Part shown: positions 30,846 to 38,556 of the stretch, piece after piece | How positions within the stretch are numbered: position 1 is the first letter of the stretch | Layout: each line of letters opens with the position of its first letter | From: an uncultured Collinsella sp. | Lineage (GTDB): Bacteria > Actinomycetota > Coriobacteriia > Coriobacteriales > Coriobacteriaceae | Direction of reading: 5' to 3' | NCBI GenBank assembly: GCA_959018755.1 | Contig: CAUEMA010000016.1 | Location: 1-47,610, forward strand | Length of the DNA stretch: 47,610 bases | Made by a program: the position numbers and the translations under genes | Notes under the pieces: model-generated | Database searches by the model: none | Seen by the model: the letters and a program-made list of their open reading frames with translations, nothing else | Told to the model about the DNA's origin: nothing

Positions 30846-32645
30846 TTAGGCCTTCTTGCGACGATAGAGCACGAAGCCGCAGACACCGATGATGACGATG
30901 GCGACAACGGCCATGGCGGCCATGTTGTTGCCCTCGGACTTCTCCTCGGTCGCCTCTTCCTCAACCTCGGGCTCGGCAACGTCCTCATCGGAGAGGGCCT
31001 CGTCGGCGTAGGTGATGGACTCGACCAGGCAGTCGTTGTCGGCATCGTAGTCACTCGGGACGAACTCCTCGGAGAAGTCTCCCTCCTTGAGGTAGTCGCG
31101 CATCTCCTCGAGCATGGCCTTGCACTTGACGTAGGTGTTCTTGGTCGCCGCCTTGCCGGCCTTGTTGGCCAGGGCGGTGCGGGCCTCGGTGTCCTTGGCG
31201 GCCTGCATGGCCTCGTCGACGGTCAGGTTCTGCTCAATGAGCTCCTTCTGCAGGGCGTCGAGATAGGCGCGGACGCCGGTGGCGCAGCTGTCGCGGTTCT
31301 CATAGGCAAGCGTGTTGATGTCCATGAGAACGTAGTTGATGGAGTTCTTGGGCTCCTCGTTGTTCACGACGTCTTCCTCTTCACAGTGATCAAAGGAGAC
31401 ATCCTGATCGCTGAAGTAGGGGCTGACCTCGGTGAGCAGTGCGGAATAGAGGGGGATAGCGACGGAGAACTCGGCGTTGGAGAGCATCTCCCATTGGATG
31501 GTCGCGATCTCGGGGTCCATGCCGTGACGGATCTGGAAGGTGTGGATCTCGGTGTTGCGGTTGGAGCCGATGGCATAGGCGCCGTCGGTGTTGGCGTTGA
31601 GGCCGGCGACATTCTCGCCGCGAGCGGCGAAGGAACGAATCATCTCAAAGGTGTTCCAGTCGGACTTGCCGGGCGTAAAGAACAGCGGCTGCATCTCGTG
31701 GACCAGGGCGCCGGTCGTCGCACGAGCGTCTTCGCGCTCGTCCTTGACGATCTCGTAGTCGGTGCCCTCGGCAAGCGGAGCCATGAAGTAATCGCGGCCC
31801 TGGACATAGCGCGACCACTGGTGCATACCGGCCTCGCTAATCTCCTCGCCGTAGGTCTTGGCGACGTCGAACTTGCCGTCGGTGTACTCGGCAAAGCCCT
31901 TCTCCTTAGGCATGGACTCGATGCCCTCGGAGTGGAGGCAGTTCTCGGTGTCGTCGAGGTCGACGTCATAGGTGAGGTTGCCGATGTTGGGGTTGAGCGA
32001 GGCGATATCGTCGGTGAGCCTCATGGCAATCCACTGATGGCCGGAAAGCGCTGCAAACAGCCAGGTCTCGTTGTTGTCGGCGATGATGATCTGGTCGTTG
32101 GAGCAGACGCCCTGCTCGTCAATCAGGTTGCCGAGGAGCTCGACACCTTCGCGGGCCGTGGCACTCTCGCCTAGAATGACGCTGGCGTAGTTGTACTCGC
32201 CGATGCCGGTCTCCCCGGTGACGGGGTCGGCTTCCTCTGCCTTCTCGTTATAGGAGGTGCTCAGCGTGGCAGAGCAGGAAACGCCCTTCTCGTTGATGCC
32301 AGCCTCGGAATATGCGTCGTAACGATCTTCCCACTGAGAGGGGTTGTCGCGAACGAAGGTGTAGCGGTAGGTTGCGCCCTTGGACTTGTATTCAAAGCCG
32401 GACTCGACCGAGGTGTACTTGCTGCCGTCCTTGTGTGCGGGCTCGATGCCAAAGTGCTTGACGTAACGCGGGCCGAAGTCCTCGGAGCGGCCGTAGTACG
32501 TGTTGCCGTCTGCCGTGAGCTGGCTGCCCATGTAGATCTGGGTGCAAGCGAGCGCCGAAGTCGGCATAGCCATAATGGCCGCTGCTCCAAATGCAAGGCC
32601 GCAGCCAAGCTTCTTGAGCGTGTTGACAGGATGAGTAAACCTCAT
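30846..32645 (-). CDS. Surface-anchored C69 family dipeptidase
   Basis: A 599-residue secreted peptidase of the PepD/C69 Ntn-hydrolase family. The signal region (KLGCGLAFGAAAIMAMPTSA) ends at LACTQIYMG, where Cys34 would become the N-terminal nucleophile after cleavage. GNTYYGRSEDFGPRY is the conserved second motif, followed by GINEKGVSCSATLS and IGEYNYASVILGESATAREGV. A Glu-rich stalk and a C-terminal membrane anchor (MAAMAVVAIVIIGVCGFVLYRRKKA) fix it to the cell surface. It probably releases amino acids from dietary or host dipeptides. ATG 32645 follows GGGAGGG; the frame extending to 32705 has no such site. Confidence 0.9.
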   Translation of the reverse strand: MRFTHPVNTLKKLGCGLAFGAAAIMAMPTSALACTQIYMGSQLTADGNTYYGRSEDFGPRYVKHFGIEPAHKDGSKYTSVESGFEYKSKGATYRYTFVRDNPSQWEDRYDAYSEAGINEKGVSCSATLSTSYNEKAEEADPVTGETGIGEYNYASVILGESATAREGVELLGNLIDEQGVCSNDQIIIADNNETWLFAALSGHQWIAMRLTDDIASLNPNIGNLTYDVDLDDTENCLHSEGIESMPKEKGFAEYTDGKFDVAKTYGEEISEAGMHQWSRYVQGRDYFMAPLAEGTDYEIVKDEREDARATTGALVHEMQPLFFTPGKSDWNTFEMIRSFAARGENVAGLNANTDGAYAIGSNRNTEIHTFQIRHGMDPEIATIQWEMLSNAEFSVAIPLYSALLTEVSPYFSDQDVSFDHCEEEDVVNNEEPKNSINYVLMDINTLAYENRDSCATGVRAYLDALQKELIEQNLTVDEAMQAAKDTEARTALANKAGKAATKNTYVKCKAMLEEMRDYLKEGDFSEEFVPSDYDADNDCLVESITYADEALSDEDVAEPEVEEEATEEKSEGNNMAAMAVVAIVIIGVCGFVLYRRKKA

Positions 32646-32687
32646 GATCCCTCCCAACTGTTGAAACCCCGCGAAATCGTACGGAGC

Positions 32688-32855
32688 TTTAGCTAATAAA
32701 TACATCTACTAGCCTAAAGGAAGTTTAAAGAGTATTCATTCGACAATAGCTTTTACTCGATGAGCGTGAAGAAATATACGATGAGCGGATAATAATACTC
32801 ATTATATGGCTTTAGTTAAATAAAGGCACCCTGCATTTACTATAGCTGAATAAAG
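32688..32855. promoter_or_regulatory. A+T-rich region with repeated motifs upstream of the C69 dipeptidase
   Basis: This low-G+C intergenic region holds TTTAGTTAAATAAAG (32811-32825), TATAGCTGAATAAAG (32841-32855) and a partial match TTTAGCTAATAAAT (32688-32701). CGATGAGCG also occurs twice (32758-32766, 32779-32787). These may be binding sites or upstream promoter elements. I see no open reading frame. Confidence 0.35.
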
Positions 32856-32870
32856 CGCCAGACAGTGCTC

Positions 32871-32920
32871 AAAAAGGAAACTCTCCCGCTGTTTAGGATT
32901 TGCATAAACAACGGGAGAGT
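32871..32920 (-). terminator. Strong terminator after the 30-residue membrane protein gene
   Basis: A 16-base arm (32880-32895) pairs with 32905-32920 with one mismatch around a nine-base loop. On the minus strand TTTCCTTTTT follows. It ends the lipid kinase/small protein transcript. Confidence 0.85.
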
Positions 32921-32953
32921 CGATAACTGGATGAATATCATACCAATGTGGAT

Positions 32954-33046
32954 TTACTTCTTTCGGCGGTGAATCACATTGATGGCGTAACCGACGAGCA
33001 TGGCCAAGACGATGACGATAAAGCCAATCAGGGGATTGTCGTTCAT
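32954..33046 (-). CDS. 30-residue single-span membrane protein
   Basis: A small frame starts nine bases after the lipid kinase stop, with AGGAGG seven bases upstream of ATG 33046. The peptide has a short polar N-terminus (MNDNPL), one hydrophobic segment (IGFIVIVLAMLVGYAINVI) and a basic end (HRRKK), so it should insert with its C-terminus inside. A strong terminator directly follows. Placement suggests co-expression with the kinase. The function is unknown. The start signal and the terminator make it a convincing small gene. Confidence 0.72.
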   Translation of the reverse strand: MNDNPLIGFIVIVLAMLVGYAINVIHRRKK

Positions 33047-33055
33047 GGGGTCCTC

Positions 33056-33973
33056 CTATTTTCCGAGCGGTGAAAATTCGTCGACGATGAGATCGAGGCA
33101 TTGCGGCAGTGCGCGGGCGCCAAAGACGCCGGAGTTGCTGGAGATGATCTCGCCATCGAACTGCATGCCCAACGATGGCGTGCAGGTGATCTTGGCTTCC
33201 TTGGTCTGGATGATCTTAAACTGCGGACGGCCGAGCAATTTGCCAGCGGGGTCGAGCGCGGCGGTAATTACCGTGGGGAGCAGCTGCACCGTGCGTACGG
33301 GCTCAATAACGACGATGTCGACCATGCCGTCGTCCATGCGGCAGTTAGGGAATAGGTTGATGTCGTTTTGGATGACCGAGGTATTGCCTGCCATGCAGCA
33401 GATGCCGTCGAGCTCCTCGACAATGCCGTCGTGCTCAATGGTGAAGTGTGCCACCGTGGGGTTGGACGTAGCGAGCGCGGCGAGGAAGTAGGCGATCTCG
33501 CCAATGTCGTTTTTGGTGGGAGCGGCCTTCATCATGATCTCGGCGTCGAAGCCCGAGCCGGCGATGATGATAAAGCCGTGGCGCTTCTCGTTGCCGTTCT
33601 CGTCGAGCCAAAAGAGCTCACCCATGTCCACCTTGACCGTGCGGCCGGCGCGGCAAGCCTTGGCGAGTGCCGCCGCCTCGGGGGCATTGCCGATGTTGTT
33701 AAAGAACAGGCAAGCCGTGCCGGAGGGGAAGACGAGCGTAGGGACACCGCACCCGCGCATCTGGTCGAGCACGTTGGAGACGGTGCCGTCGCCACCCGAA
33801 ACGACCACGCGATCGAACTCACGAACGTCCTCTACCGCGTCCTCGGGCTCCATGCCATCGCCGATAAAACGCATCACGACCTCGTCGCCGCCCTGTGCAA
33901 GGGCGTGCGTGAATGCGAAGATTTCATCGGAGCTGGGACCCGATGCCGGGTTGTGGATGATAAGGCAGCGCAT
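33056..33973 (-). CDS. Diacylglycerol kinase-family lipid kinase
   Basis: A 305-residue soluble kinase of the DgkB/YegS family, which phosphorylates diacylglycerol or related lipids to feed membrane lipid recycling. It has LIIHNPASGPSS at the N-terminus, VVVSGGDGTVSNVL near residue 56 (the GGDGT nucleotide-binding motif), FPSGTACLFFNNIG, and GSGFDAEIM in the second domain, ending with LGMQFDGEII. The length matches the family. The ribosome-binding site (ACGGGAACG) is poor. It is followed by the small membrane protein gene. Confidence 0.88.
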   Translation of the reverse strand: MRCLIIHNPASGPSSDEIFAFTHALAQGGDEVVMRFIGDGMEPEDAVEDVREFDRVVVSGGDGTVSNVLDQMRGCGVPTLVFPSGTACLFFNNIGNAPEAAALAKACRAGRTVKVDMGELFWLDENGNEKRHGFIIIAGSGFDAEIMMKAAPTKNDIGEIAYFLAALATSNPTVAHFTIEHDGIVEELDGICCMAGNTSVIQNDINLFPNCRMDDGMVDIVVIEPVRTVQLLPTVITAALDPAGKLLGRPQFKIIQTKEAKITCTPSLGMQFDGEIISSNSGVFGARALPQCLDLIVDEFSPLGK

Positions 33974-33980
33974 ACTTACG

Positions 33981-34009
33981 TTCCCGTTCTGTGACTAACC
34001 GAGTATAGT
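33981..34009 (+). promoter_or_regulatory. Candidate promoter of rnd
   Basis: TTCCCG and TATAGT are 17 bases apart in the divergent region between the lipid kinase and rnd, placing the start point about 55 bases before the rnd ATG. Confidence 0.4.
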
Positions 34010-34071
34010 TGTAGAGCAATGCCGATATCCTACCCGTGTTTTTCGGGCCTAACCTTATTCGATGGGTTGAT

Positions 34072-35205
34072 ATGTACATTTCCACACATCAGGCTCTGGT
34101 CGACTTTTGCCAGCGCGCCCGCGAGTTCGACGCGATCGCCGTCGACACCGAGTTTTTGCGCGAGCGCACGTTTCATCCGCGCCTGTGCCTGGTCCAGATT
34201 GCCACCCCCGCCGAGAGTGTCGCGGTCGATCCTCTGGTGATCGACGACCTGTCGCCGCTTGCCGAGCTTATGGCTGACGAGGGCGTGGTCAAGGTGTTCC
34301 ATGCTTGCTCTCAAGACATGGAGGTTATGCTCCATACCGTGGGCGCACTGCCGCGACCGATTTTTGACACGCAGGTTGCCGCCGCCTTTTTGGGCGAGCG
34401 CCAGCAGATCTCGTATGGTGCGCTCGTTCAGACGTTCTGCGGCGTATCACTTCCCAAGACCGAGTCGCTGACCGATTGGTCGCGCCGCCCGCTGAGCGAT
34501 AAGCAGATCGAGTACGCGATCGATGACGTCAAGTACTTGATCGTCGCCTATACCGAGATGATGAGCCGTCTGCGCGAGCTGGGCCGCGTGGACTGGGTGC
34601 TCGATGAGTTGCGCCCTCTGGCCGACGAGTCGCACTACCGTGCCGATCGCCACGAGGCATTCCGCAAGGTCAAGCGCATCAACTCGTGTAGCCGCCATCA
34701 GCTGGGCATTGCGCGTGAGCTTGCCGCCTGGCGTGAAGACCGCGCTGAGCGTCGCAATATCCCGCGCAAGTGGGTTATGTCTGATGATACGCTGCTAGCC
34801 CTGGTTAAGCGCAATCCCGTGCGTGTTGAGGAGTTCCGCAGCATTCGCGGCACCGACCAGCTGGGGGAGCGCGACGTGGATGGCGCGTTGATGGCCATCA
34901 AGCGCGGCGCGAGTTGCCCGCACGACCGCCTGCCGCTTATGGTGCGCGGGCATCGCCAAATCTCTCCGGAGCTGGAGAGCGTGACGGATCTCATGTACGC
35001 GCTCATTCGCCTGGTTGCCGAGCGCTCGGGCGTGGCGACCTCGGTCATTGCCTCGCGCGATGACCTGGCCGACTACATTGAGCATCCTGAGCAAAGTCCC
35101 CTGCGCGAAGGCTGGCGTTTTGAGCTTGTGGGTTCGCGTCTGGACGATCTGCTCTCGGGCAACATGGGACTCACCGTGAAGGACGGCAAAATCGAGCTCC
35201 TGTAG
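34072..35205 (+). CDS. rnd: Ribonuclease D
   Basis: A 377-residue 3'-5' exoribonuclease of the DEDD family, used in tRNA 3' maturation. Exo I is IAVDTEFLRERTFHPRLCLVQ (Asp and Glu), Exo II is FHACSQDMEVM (Asp), and Exo III is QIEYAIDDVKYL (Tyr and Asp). An HRDC-type helical domain follows (AREDRAERRNIPRKWVMSDDTLLALVK-like stretch around residue 220). ATG 34072 (MYISTHQAL) is preferred; the frame opens at GTG 34036, which lacks family similarity. Its stop lies eight bases before structured element B. Confidence 0.92.
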   Translation: MYISTHQALVDFCQRAREFDAIAVDTEFLRERTFHPRLCLVQIATPAESVAVDPLVIDDLSPLAELMADEGVVKVFHACSQDMEVMLHTVGALPRPIFDTQVAAAFLGERQQISYGALVQTFCGVSLPKTESLTDWSRRPLSDKQIEYAIDDVKYLIVAYTEMMSRLRELGRVDWVLDELRPLADESHYRADRHEAFRKVKRINSCSRHQLGIARELAAWREDRAERRNIPRKWVMSDDTLLALVKRNPVRVEEFRSIRGTDQLGERDVDGALMAIKRGASCPHDRLPLMVRGHRQISPELESVTDLMYALIRLVAERSGVATSVIASRDDLADYIEHPEQSPLREGWRFELVGSRLDDLLSGNMGLTVKDGKIELL

Positions 35206-35212
35206 GTATATA

Positions 35213-35359
35213 GTTACGCGGTTTTACCAAACCGCCTAACAGCTCGACGCTGCAAACGGCCGAGAGCGGCAATCTGACGTTCAATCGTCGCTCGCGTACC
35301 AAAGTACGCGTCGCTTCTCTTTCACGTCACCTTGCTCGCTCTCGGCCGTTTTCGCTGAC
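35213..35359 (+). repeat. Structured 3'-end element, family 1, copy B (after rnd)
   Basis: This 147-base element matches copy A (16456-16602) in length, order and orientation relative to the preceding gene. Hairpin 1 spans 35213-35240, with 11 of 12 pairs formed. The large hairpin has a 15-bp perfect outer stem (35254-35268 with 35337-35351), conserved inner strands, and a perfect tip (35293-35310, loop CAAA). Compared with copy A, two outer-stem pairs changed on both sides and the tip was wholly replaced, with pairing kept throughout. Confidence 0.8.
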
Positions 35360-35443
35360 ATTGCCAAAACATCGATGTTGATTTGCTGGTCAGTCGAATG
35401 GGTAGAATGCCTCCAACGTGTAACTCGATTCGGAGGAATTCGC

Positions 35444-36148
35444 ATGCCCTATTACTATGGTTACGGCTTTGGCATCGACCCGCTGTACCTGCTGGTTGTT
35501 CTTGTTTGTACAGTGCTTGGCCTTGCTGCGCAGAGCTATATCAACTCGACGTACAAGACCTGGTCCAAGGTGCGCTCGGACGGCGATACGGGTGCCACGG
35601 TCGCTCGCCGCATGCTCGACGCCAACGGTTGCAACGCCGTGGGTATCAAGGGCGTGGCCGGTGAGCTCACCGACCACTACAATCCGCAGGATAACAACCT
35701 GTATCTCTCGGACGCCAACCGTTCGGGCGGGTCGGTCGCAAGCGTTGCCGTCGCCTGTCACGAGGCGGGCCACGCCGCCCAGCGCCAAAGCGGTTACGCC
35801 ATGATGAAGGTGCGCACCGCCCTGGTCCCGGTCGTCAACTTTACCCAGAACACCTGGACCATCGTGTTGCTCTTGGGCCTGTTTATGAACATTGCCGGGC
35901 TCACGACCCTCGCGTTGATCTTCTTCTCGTTTAGTGTGCTGTTCCAACTCGTTACGTTGCCTGTCGAGATTGACGCCAGCCGACGTGCCGTGGCGTACAT
36001 CGAGCAGTCGGGTATGAGTTCCAAGCAGGTCAACGGCGCCAAGAAGGTGCTGACGGCAGCCGCGCTTACCTATGTGGCCGCAGCGCTCACTTCGATCATT
36101 CAGCTGCTCTACCTTATGGCTCGCTACAACAGAAACTCCAACCGATAA
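35444..36148 (+). CDS. Zinc metallopeptidase (YugP-like, membrane)
   Basis: A 234-residue membrane protein of the neutral zinc metallopeptidase 2 family (PF04298). A Tyr/Gly-rich start (YYYGYGFGIDPLYLL) leads to a first membrane span. NNLYLSDANRSGGSVASVAVACHEAGHAAQ holds the HEAGH zinc motif near residue 108. Two or three spans follow (IVLLLGLFMNIAGL, LALIFFSFSVLFQLVTLPVEIDASRRA), the last with the downstream Glu/Asp ligands. Substrates are unknown. GGAGGAATTCGC directly before ATG 35444 supports the start over the longer frame from 35375. Confidence 0.9.
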   Translation: MPYYYGYGFGIDPLYLLVVLVCTVLGLAAQSYINSTYKTWSKVRSDGDTGATVARRMLDANGCNAVGIKGVAGELTDHYNPQDNNLYLSDANRSGGSVASVAVACHEAGHAAQRQSGYAMMKVRTALVPVVNFTQNTWTIVLLLGLFMNIAGLTTLALIFFSFSVLFQLVTLPVEIDASRRAVAYIEQSGMSSKQVNGAKKVLTAAALTYVAAALTSIIQLLYLMARYNRNSNR

Positions 36149-36164
36149 TAAATGGGACAGGCAG

Positions 36165-36194
36165 GCGCCGCGGGGATTCGTGTCCTCGCGGCGC
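36165..36194 (+). terminator. G+C-rich hairpin between the zinc peptidase and xseA
   Basis: GCGCCGCGGGGA and TCCTCGCGGCGC form a 12-bp stem (one wobble) with loop TTCGTG. The T tract is missing, so terminator function is uncertain. Confidence 0.5.
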
Positions 36195-36263
36195 TGTACT
36201 ATGTGTTGGACTTAATTTCGTACGGGGCCGGAGCCCTTGTGCACGATGACGAAAGGAGGCTGC

Positions 36264-37715
36264 GTGGCAGGCTGGAACCTAACCGGTAATGCCGTTTCTG
36301 CCGAGTTCGACGGTTCGGACGAGCAGGAGCGCAAGGAGCTCAGCGTGAGCCAAGCGGTAGAGATCGCTGCCGGTGCGCTCGATGCCATTCCGCAGCTGAG
36401 CGTCCTGGGCGAGGTCACGGGTTTTCGTGGTCCTAACGCCCGAAGCGGCCACTGCTACTTCCAGATTAAGGACGATTCGGCCGCCGTTGACTGCATCATT
36501 TGGAAGGGCGCCTATCTCAAGCGCACGTTCGATCTGCGCGACGGCATGCAGGTGAGCTTTAAGGGCAGCTTCAATCTCTATAAGGCCACGGGCCGCATGA
36601 GCTTTGTCGCTCGCTCGTTTTCGCTGGCGGGGGAGGGCCTGCTGCGTCAACAAGTGGCGCAACTGGCCGAAAAGCTACGCCGCGAGGGCCTGATGGACGA
36701 AGCGCGCAAGCGCCGCATCCCGGTGTTCTGCTCACGCGTGGCGGTCGTCACCTCGCTTTCGGGTGCCGTAATCGATGACGTCAAGCGCACATTGCGTCGT
36801 CGCAACCCGCTTGTCGAGCTCGTTTGCGTGGGGGCTAAAGTTCAAGGTGAGGGCGCGCCGGCAGAACTCATCGAGGGCTTGCGCCGCGCCGCTTCCATTA
36901 CGCCAGCGCCCGACTGCATCTTGCTAGTGCGCGGCGGCGGCTCCTTTGAGGACCTCATGACCTTTAATGACGAGGAGCTTGCCCGCGCGGTGGCAGCTTG
37001 TCCTGTGCCCGTGGTGACCGGTATTGGGCATGAGCCCGATACCTCGATTTGCGATATGGTGAGCGACCGTCGTGCCTCCACGCCCACGGCGGCGGCCGAA
37101 TCGGTGGCGCCGGCTATGACGGAGTTGGCCGATGTGCTCGAGACACGTCATCAGCGTCTGGGTGCAGCGATGGCATCGATGATTGGGTCGAATCAGGTTG
37201 ATTTGGAGATGCTCGATCAGCGCGGTCGCCGCGCCTGGGATACCTATACGGCCCGTCTGGGCGATGCACTCGATGCCGCCGCATGCCGCCCGTGCCTCAA
37301 CGACCCCACATTTATGGTCGAGCGTCGTGAGTCAGAGCTTGCGTTGACTGCCGATCGCCTGTCGGGCGCCATAATACGCTCGGTCGGGACATTCCGCTCC
37401 AACTTTGAGCGCCTGCCCGAGCGTCTGGTTGCAAGCACCTCGGGACTCGATGGCAAGCGCCATGCGCTCACGCTTGCGAGTTCCCGTCTGGAGCATCAGG
37501 GGCGCACGATGCTCAGTAAGCCCGCGTCCGACCTGGGCCGTGCGGCAGCCTCGCTCGATGCCCTGTCGCCACTCAAGGTGCTTGCCCGTGGCTATTCCAT
37601 CGCGTACAGCGATGATGGGGTGGCTACGAGCGCCAAGACCTTTAAGCCCGGCGACGCCATCCGCGTGCGCATGGCAGACGGCAACGTGGCGGCAACGGTC
37701 GATACGGTCGAGTAG
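36264..37715 (+). CDS. xseA: Exodeoxyribonuclease VII large subunit
   Basis: A 483-residue catalytic subunit. The N-terminal OB-fold (LSVLGEVTGFRGPNARSGHCYFQIKDD, then VDCIIWKGAY) binds single-stranded DNA. The catalytic core has RVAVVTSLSGAVIDDVKRTL, ILLVRGGGSFEDLMTFNDEELARAV, VVTGIGHEPDTSICDMVSDRRASTPTAAAE, and a closing GYSIAYSDDG. The coiled-coil stalk between core and C-terminus is shorter and more irregular than in E. coli. I prefer GTG 36264, five bases after AAAGGAGG; an upstream in-frame ATG at 36246 lies before the ribosome-binding site. xseB follows after 42 bases. Confidence 0.93.
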   Translation: MAGWNLTGNAVSAEFDGSDEQERKELSVSQAVEIAAGALDAIPQLSVLGEVTGFRGPNARSGHCYFQIKDDSAAVDCIIWKGAYLKRTFDLRDGMQVSFKGSFNLYKATGRMSFVARSFSLAGEGLLRQQVAQLAEKLRREGLMDEARKRRIPVFCSRVAVVTSLSGAVIDDVKRTLRRRNPLVELVCVGAKVQGEGAPAELIEGLRRAASITPAPDCILLVRGGGSFEDLMTFNDEELARAVAACPVPVVTGIGHEPDTSICDMVSDRRASTPTAAAESVAPAMTELADVLETRHQRLGAAMASMIGSNQVDLEMLDQRGRRAWDTYTARLGDALDAAACRPCLNDPTFMVERRESELALTADRLSGAIIRSVGTFRSNFERLPERLVASTSGLDGKRHALTLASSRLEHQGRTMLSKPASDLGRAAASLDALSPLKVLARGYSIAYSDDGVATSAKTFKPGDAIRVRMADGNVAATVDTVE

Positions 37716-37757
37716 ACCGCGTTTCATAGCGATAAACCTTTAGGAAAGGAAACAGAT

Positions 37758-38024
37758 ATGGCAGAGAAGACCCCGGTCGAGCAGCTTACGTACAAGCAGG
37801 CCTCGCAGGAGCTGGAGCTCATCATCCGCAGCTTGGAGTCGGGCGATATGGAGCTCGAGGAGTCGCTCGAGAGCTATACCCGCGGCGTCGAGCTCCTCAA
37901 GAGCCTGCGCACCCGCCTGTCCGATGCCGAGCAGAAGGTCTCGGTGCTCCTTAAGGACGTCGACGGCAACGACATGCTCGCCGACGGCGAGGCCGCCAAC
38001 ACGGACGACAACCTTTCGTTCTAA
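37758..38024 (+). CDS. xseB: Exodeoxyribonuclease VII small subunit
   Basis: An 88-residue helical protein with LTYKQASQELELIIRSLESGDMELEESLESYTRGVELLKSLRTRLSDAEQKV, the XseB signature. Several copies wrap the XseA stalk to form the active nuclease. AAAGGAAA precedes ATG 37758. It is co-transcribed with xseA. Confidence 0.93.
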   Translation: MAEKTPVEQLTYKQASQELELIIRSLESGDMELEESLESYTRGVELLKSLRTRLSDAEQKVSVLLKDVDGNDMLADGEAANTDDNLSF

Positions 38025-38073
38025 CCATCCCGACCAAATATAATTACCTTGGTCTGTGAGAAAGGAACCAACC

Positions 38074-38409
38074 ATGTGTGATTGCATCTTCTGCAAAATT
38101 GCCAACCACGAGATCCCCTCGACCGTTGTCTATGAGGACGACCAGGTCATCGCCTTCGACGACCTCAACCCCCAGGCGCCGGTCCACTCGCTCGTGATCC
38201 CAAAGAAGCACTACAGCGACATCGCCGACAACGTGCCGGCAGAGACCATGGGCGCCATGGCTCACGCCATCCAGGAGGTCGCTAAGGCAAAGGGCCTGGA
38301 GGACGGTTTCCGCGTCATCTCCAACAAGGGCGTCAACGCCGGCCAGACCGTCATGCATTTCCACATGCACGTCCTCGGCGGCAAAAACCTGGGCGAGAAT
38401 CTCATCTGA
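38074..38409 (+). CDS. hinT: HIT family nucleotide hydrolase (HinT-like)
   Basis: A 111-residue histidine-triad protein. CIFCKIANHEIPSTVVYEDD holds the N-terminal Cys-x-x-Cys, HSLVIPKKHY the middle strand, and VMHFHMHVLGG the catalytic His-x-His-x-His motif. HinT hydrolyses purine nucleoside phosphoramidates and aminoacyl-adenylates. GAGAAAGGA supports ATG 38074; the frame back to GTG 38056 precedes that site. It closes the xseA-xseB-hinT stretch. Confidence 0.92.
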   Translation: MCDCIFCKIANHEIPSTVVYEDDQVIAFDDLNPQAPVHSLVIPKKHYSDIADNVPAETMGAMAHAIQEVAKAKGLEDGFRVISNKGVNAGQTVMHFHMHVLGGKNLGENLI

Positions 38410-38469
38410 GGACGCTTCTTCCGTGCAATGAAACGGAAGCTCTGGCATCGATAACTTATATATCAACGC

Positions 38470-38503
38470 AATAAACCCGAGCGCGAGGGCGTTTGGGTTT
38501 ATT
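38470..38503 (+). terminator. Probable terminator after hinT
   Basis: AATAAACCC and GGGTTTATT form a 9-bp stem with a partly paired 16-base interior, followed by ATT. It also lies just upstream of ackA1. Confidence 0.55.
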
Positions 38504-38556
38504 ATTAAAGCGTATGTAACCTGGCGGCGCCACACCGCCTGTTAGTAGGGAGACAC

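Noticed and set aside
30804..32174. 456-codon plus-strand frame opposite the C69 dipeptidase
   Set aside because: Gly/Val/Leu-rich shadow of a clear gene, with no ribosome-binding site or family resemblance.
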